Positions 62,531 through 64,000 of a stretch of DNA of 64,000 bases are shown in pieces. The notes beneath the pieces were generated by a model that was given only the letters and a program-made list of their open reading frames with translations, had not been told where the DNA came from and ran no database searches. The DNA is from Monosporascus cannonballus (lineage: Eukaryota > Ascomycota > Sordariomycetes > Xylariales): assembly GCA_004154925.1 (NCBI GenBank), contig QJNS01000283.1, positions 30,598-94,597 of the forward strand, in the 5' to 3' direction. Both the position numbers and the translations under genes were made by a program. Every line of letters starts with the position of its first letter. The stretch's first letter is position 1.

Positions 62531-63031
62531 TGATCAGAGGATAAGGTAACATAGAATGTGAGAAGTGATAATTGTCTGACTAGAATTGAGCTCTAGGGAG
62601 CGGCGGCTAGGAAGCTCTCTATATACTGTGGGCGCGCCGGAATAAGGTTTTTCCGGGGTGCTGGGAGTTTGATAATTAACATAGATACCCTTATTCCACG
62701 ATATACCCCCCAGATAAAAAAAAGGTATTCCCTTAAATCTGCCTATCTTAATTCCTGTAATTTCCAAATAATCGTAATAATAAAAAAAATAACGTAATTA
62801 ATTAATTTAATTAATAAAAAATAAGCCGTATATATATTAAATATGCTGCTAAATTATTATTATATTTTTTATTATTACCGTAATAATAGGTATTTTAAAA
62901 ATAAATTTATGTTTTATGTTTTACGTATATTTTTTTTGTTAATTTTATATAATAATTTTTTTATTTTATATAATAATTTTGTAAATATCCTAAATTATAA
63001 AAAATAATCGTAATATTAACGTTTAATATAA

Positions 63032-63060
63032 AATTATTATTATTATTATTATTATTATTA
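63032..63060. repeat. ATT trinucleotide microsatellite
   Basis: About nine to ten uninterrupted ATT units inside the AT-rich block. Confidence 0.9.
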
Positions 63061-63907
63061 AGTTTTTTTTTATTTTTTACGCGTATTTTATATATGTCAT
63101 AAATTATTAAATATTATTAATTATAATTATTATTTATTATTAATAATTATAATAAAATATTTTAGTATATTTTTATTGCATAATTTACGGTTACCGTTTG
63201 CGTTCGTAAAATATACCGTATATTTATTAACGCCGTTGCCGTAATAATTAATATTAATACCGCTATATTAATTATCGTAATTGTATTCGTATTTATTTTT
63301 GCGTTTATATTTACGCCCTTTATATTTATATTTATTTTTAATCCGTTTATATTTTTTATATTATTTATTTCGTTCGTGTTTGTTATATCGGTAATTAATT
63401 ATTAATATATATATTCGGCGCATAATACGAACTACGTTAAATTTTATTTAGGATATTTATATTTTGTATTTACGTATAAAAATATTAACAAATATTTTAA
63501 TATTACCGTAAGTAATCGTTATTAACGTTATATTTTAAAGCATATTTATATTTCGGTATACGTATTTTTTTTTAATTTTGAGATTTGTTTTATTAATTAT
63601 AAATTAAGTTTATTTTCGTTTAATTATTTGTTCTACGTTTAATAATAATTTTTATATTTAACATTAATCTCGTTATAAATTTTTTTATTTATTTTATTTT
63701 TTTATTTACATATTTTAGAAAAAATATTAAGAATATAATAAAAAATATTTATCGTATATATATAACCGTACGTATATATTTTAAAAATATAAAAATAATA
63801 ATAAAAATAAAGAGAAAAGAAATAGCCGGTATTTGCATTTATAGATATAATTGCCATACGTATACGTATATTTGTTTTAATTAAGAAAATTGTAAACTTA
63901 TTATTAA

Positions 63908-63909
<2 letters not shown>

Positions 63910-64000
<91 letters not shown>
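63910..64000. repeat. AAT trinucleotide microsatellite, runs off the window
   Basis: About thirty uninterrupted TAA/AAT units reach the last base, so the true length is unknown. A long pure array at a sequence end may also mark an assembly break. Confidence 0.9.

Larger units (their letters stand above)
62690..64000. other. AT-rich, CpA-depleted block (RIP-like)
   Basis: From about 62690 to the window end the sequence becomes very AT-rich. Nearly every remaining C is followed by G (for example in ACGTT, CCGTA, GCGTT), while CA and its complement TG are scarce and TA is abundant. That is the footprint of repeat-induced point mutation, which converts CpA to TpA. No gene is visible; the original was probably a transposon or other repeat, now unrecognisable. 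Confidence 0.8.

Overview
The window is nuclear DNA from a filamentous ascomycete (Pezizomycotina), most likely a Sordariomycete. The evidence is the gene content (a group II G-alpha, two Zn2Cys6 regulators, a Nup2-type FG nucleoporin with a RanBP1 domain, a DUF3824 protein, a PigL_N/STAND-type relic), short 48-250 nt introns with GTRNGT donors and CTAAC/CTGAC-like branch points, and an AT-rich terminal block that looks like the product of repeat-induced point mutation (RIP). The class-level placement is inference.

Layout. 1-4288: no convincing gene. 4289-6690 (-): glutamate-cysteine ligase, six exons. 7785-12235 (-): 12-TM major facilitator protein with a very long N-terminal tail. 15633-19214 (+): DUF3824 protein, six exons. 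19215-23444: gene-free. 23445-24846 (+) nitrilase and 24940-26660 (-) Zn2Cys6 factor, a tail-to-tail pair. 28711-29283 (+): small SCP2 protein ending in SKL. 30829-34956 (+): Nup2-like FG nucleoporin. 36521-36961 (+): broken 5' fragment of a PL11 rhamnogalacturonan lyase. 40047-41826 (+): SPX protein with three C-terminal membrane segments. 43633-46216 (-): second Zn2Cys6 factor. 48158-50975 (-): GH3 beta-glucosidase with an N-terminal membrane anchor. 53184-54683 (-): group II G-protein alpha subunit. 58803-60160 (+): spermidine synthase. 60736-62530 (+): decayed PigL_N/ankyrin (STAND-like) gene. About 62700-64000: AT-rich, CpA-poor DNA ending in an AAT microsatellite.

Most genes are independent housekeeping or signalling genes (glutathione, polyamine, nuclear pore, G-protein). 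The only pair that looks functionally linked is the nitrilase with the convergent Zn2Cys6 gene 93 bp away. The GH3 enzyme and the PL11 relic point to a plant-associated or saprotrophic life style. No biosynthetic cluster, CRISPR array or confident RNA gene was seen. I did not find a clearly new multi-gene system. The most interesting items are the two decayed genes, the RIP-like block, the nitrilase/regulator pair, the long-tailed transporter and the repeat-per-exon architecture of the DUF3824 gene. All exon joins were worked out by eye from reading frame, splice consensus and family conservation, and every listed join keeps frame.
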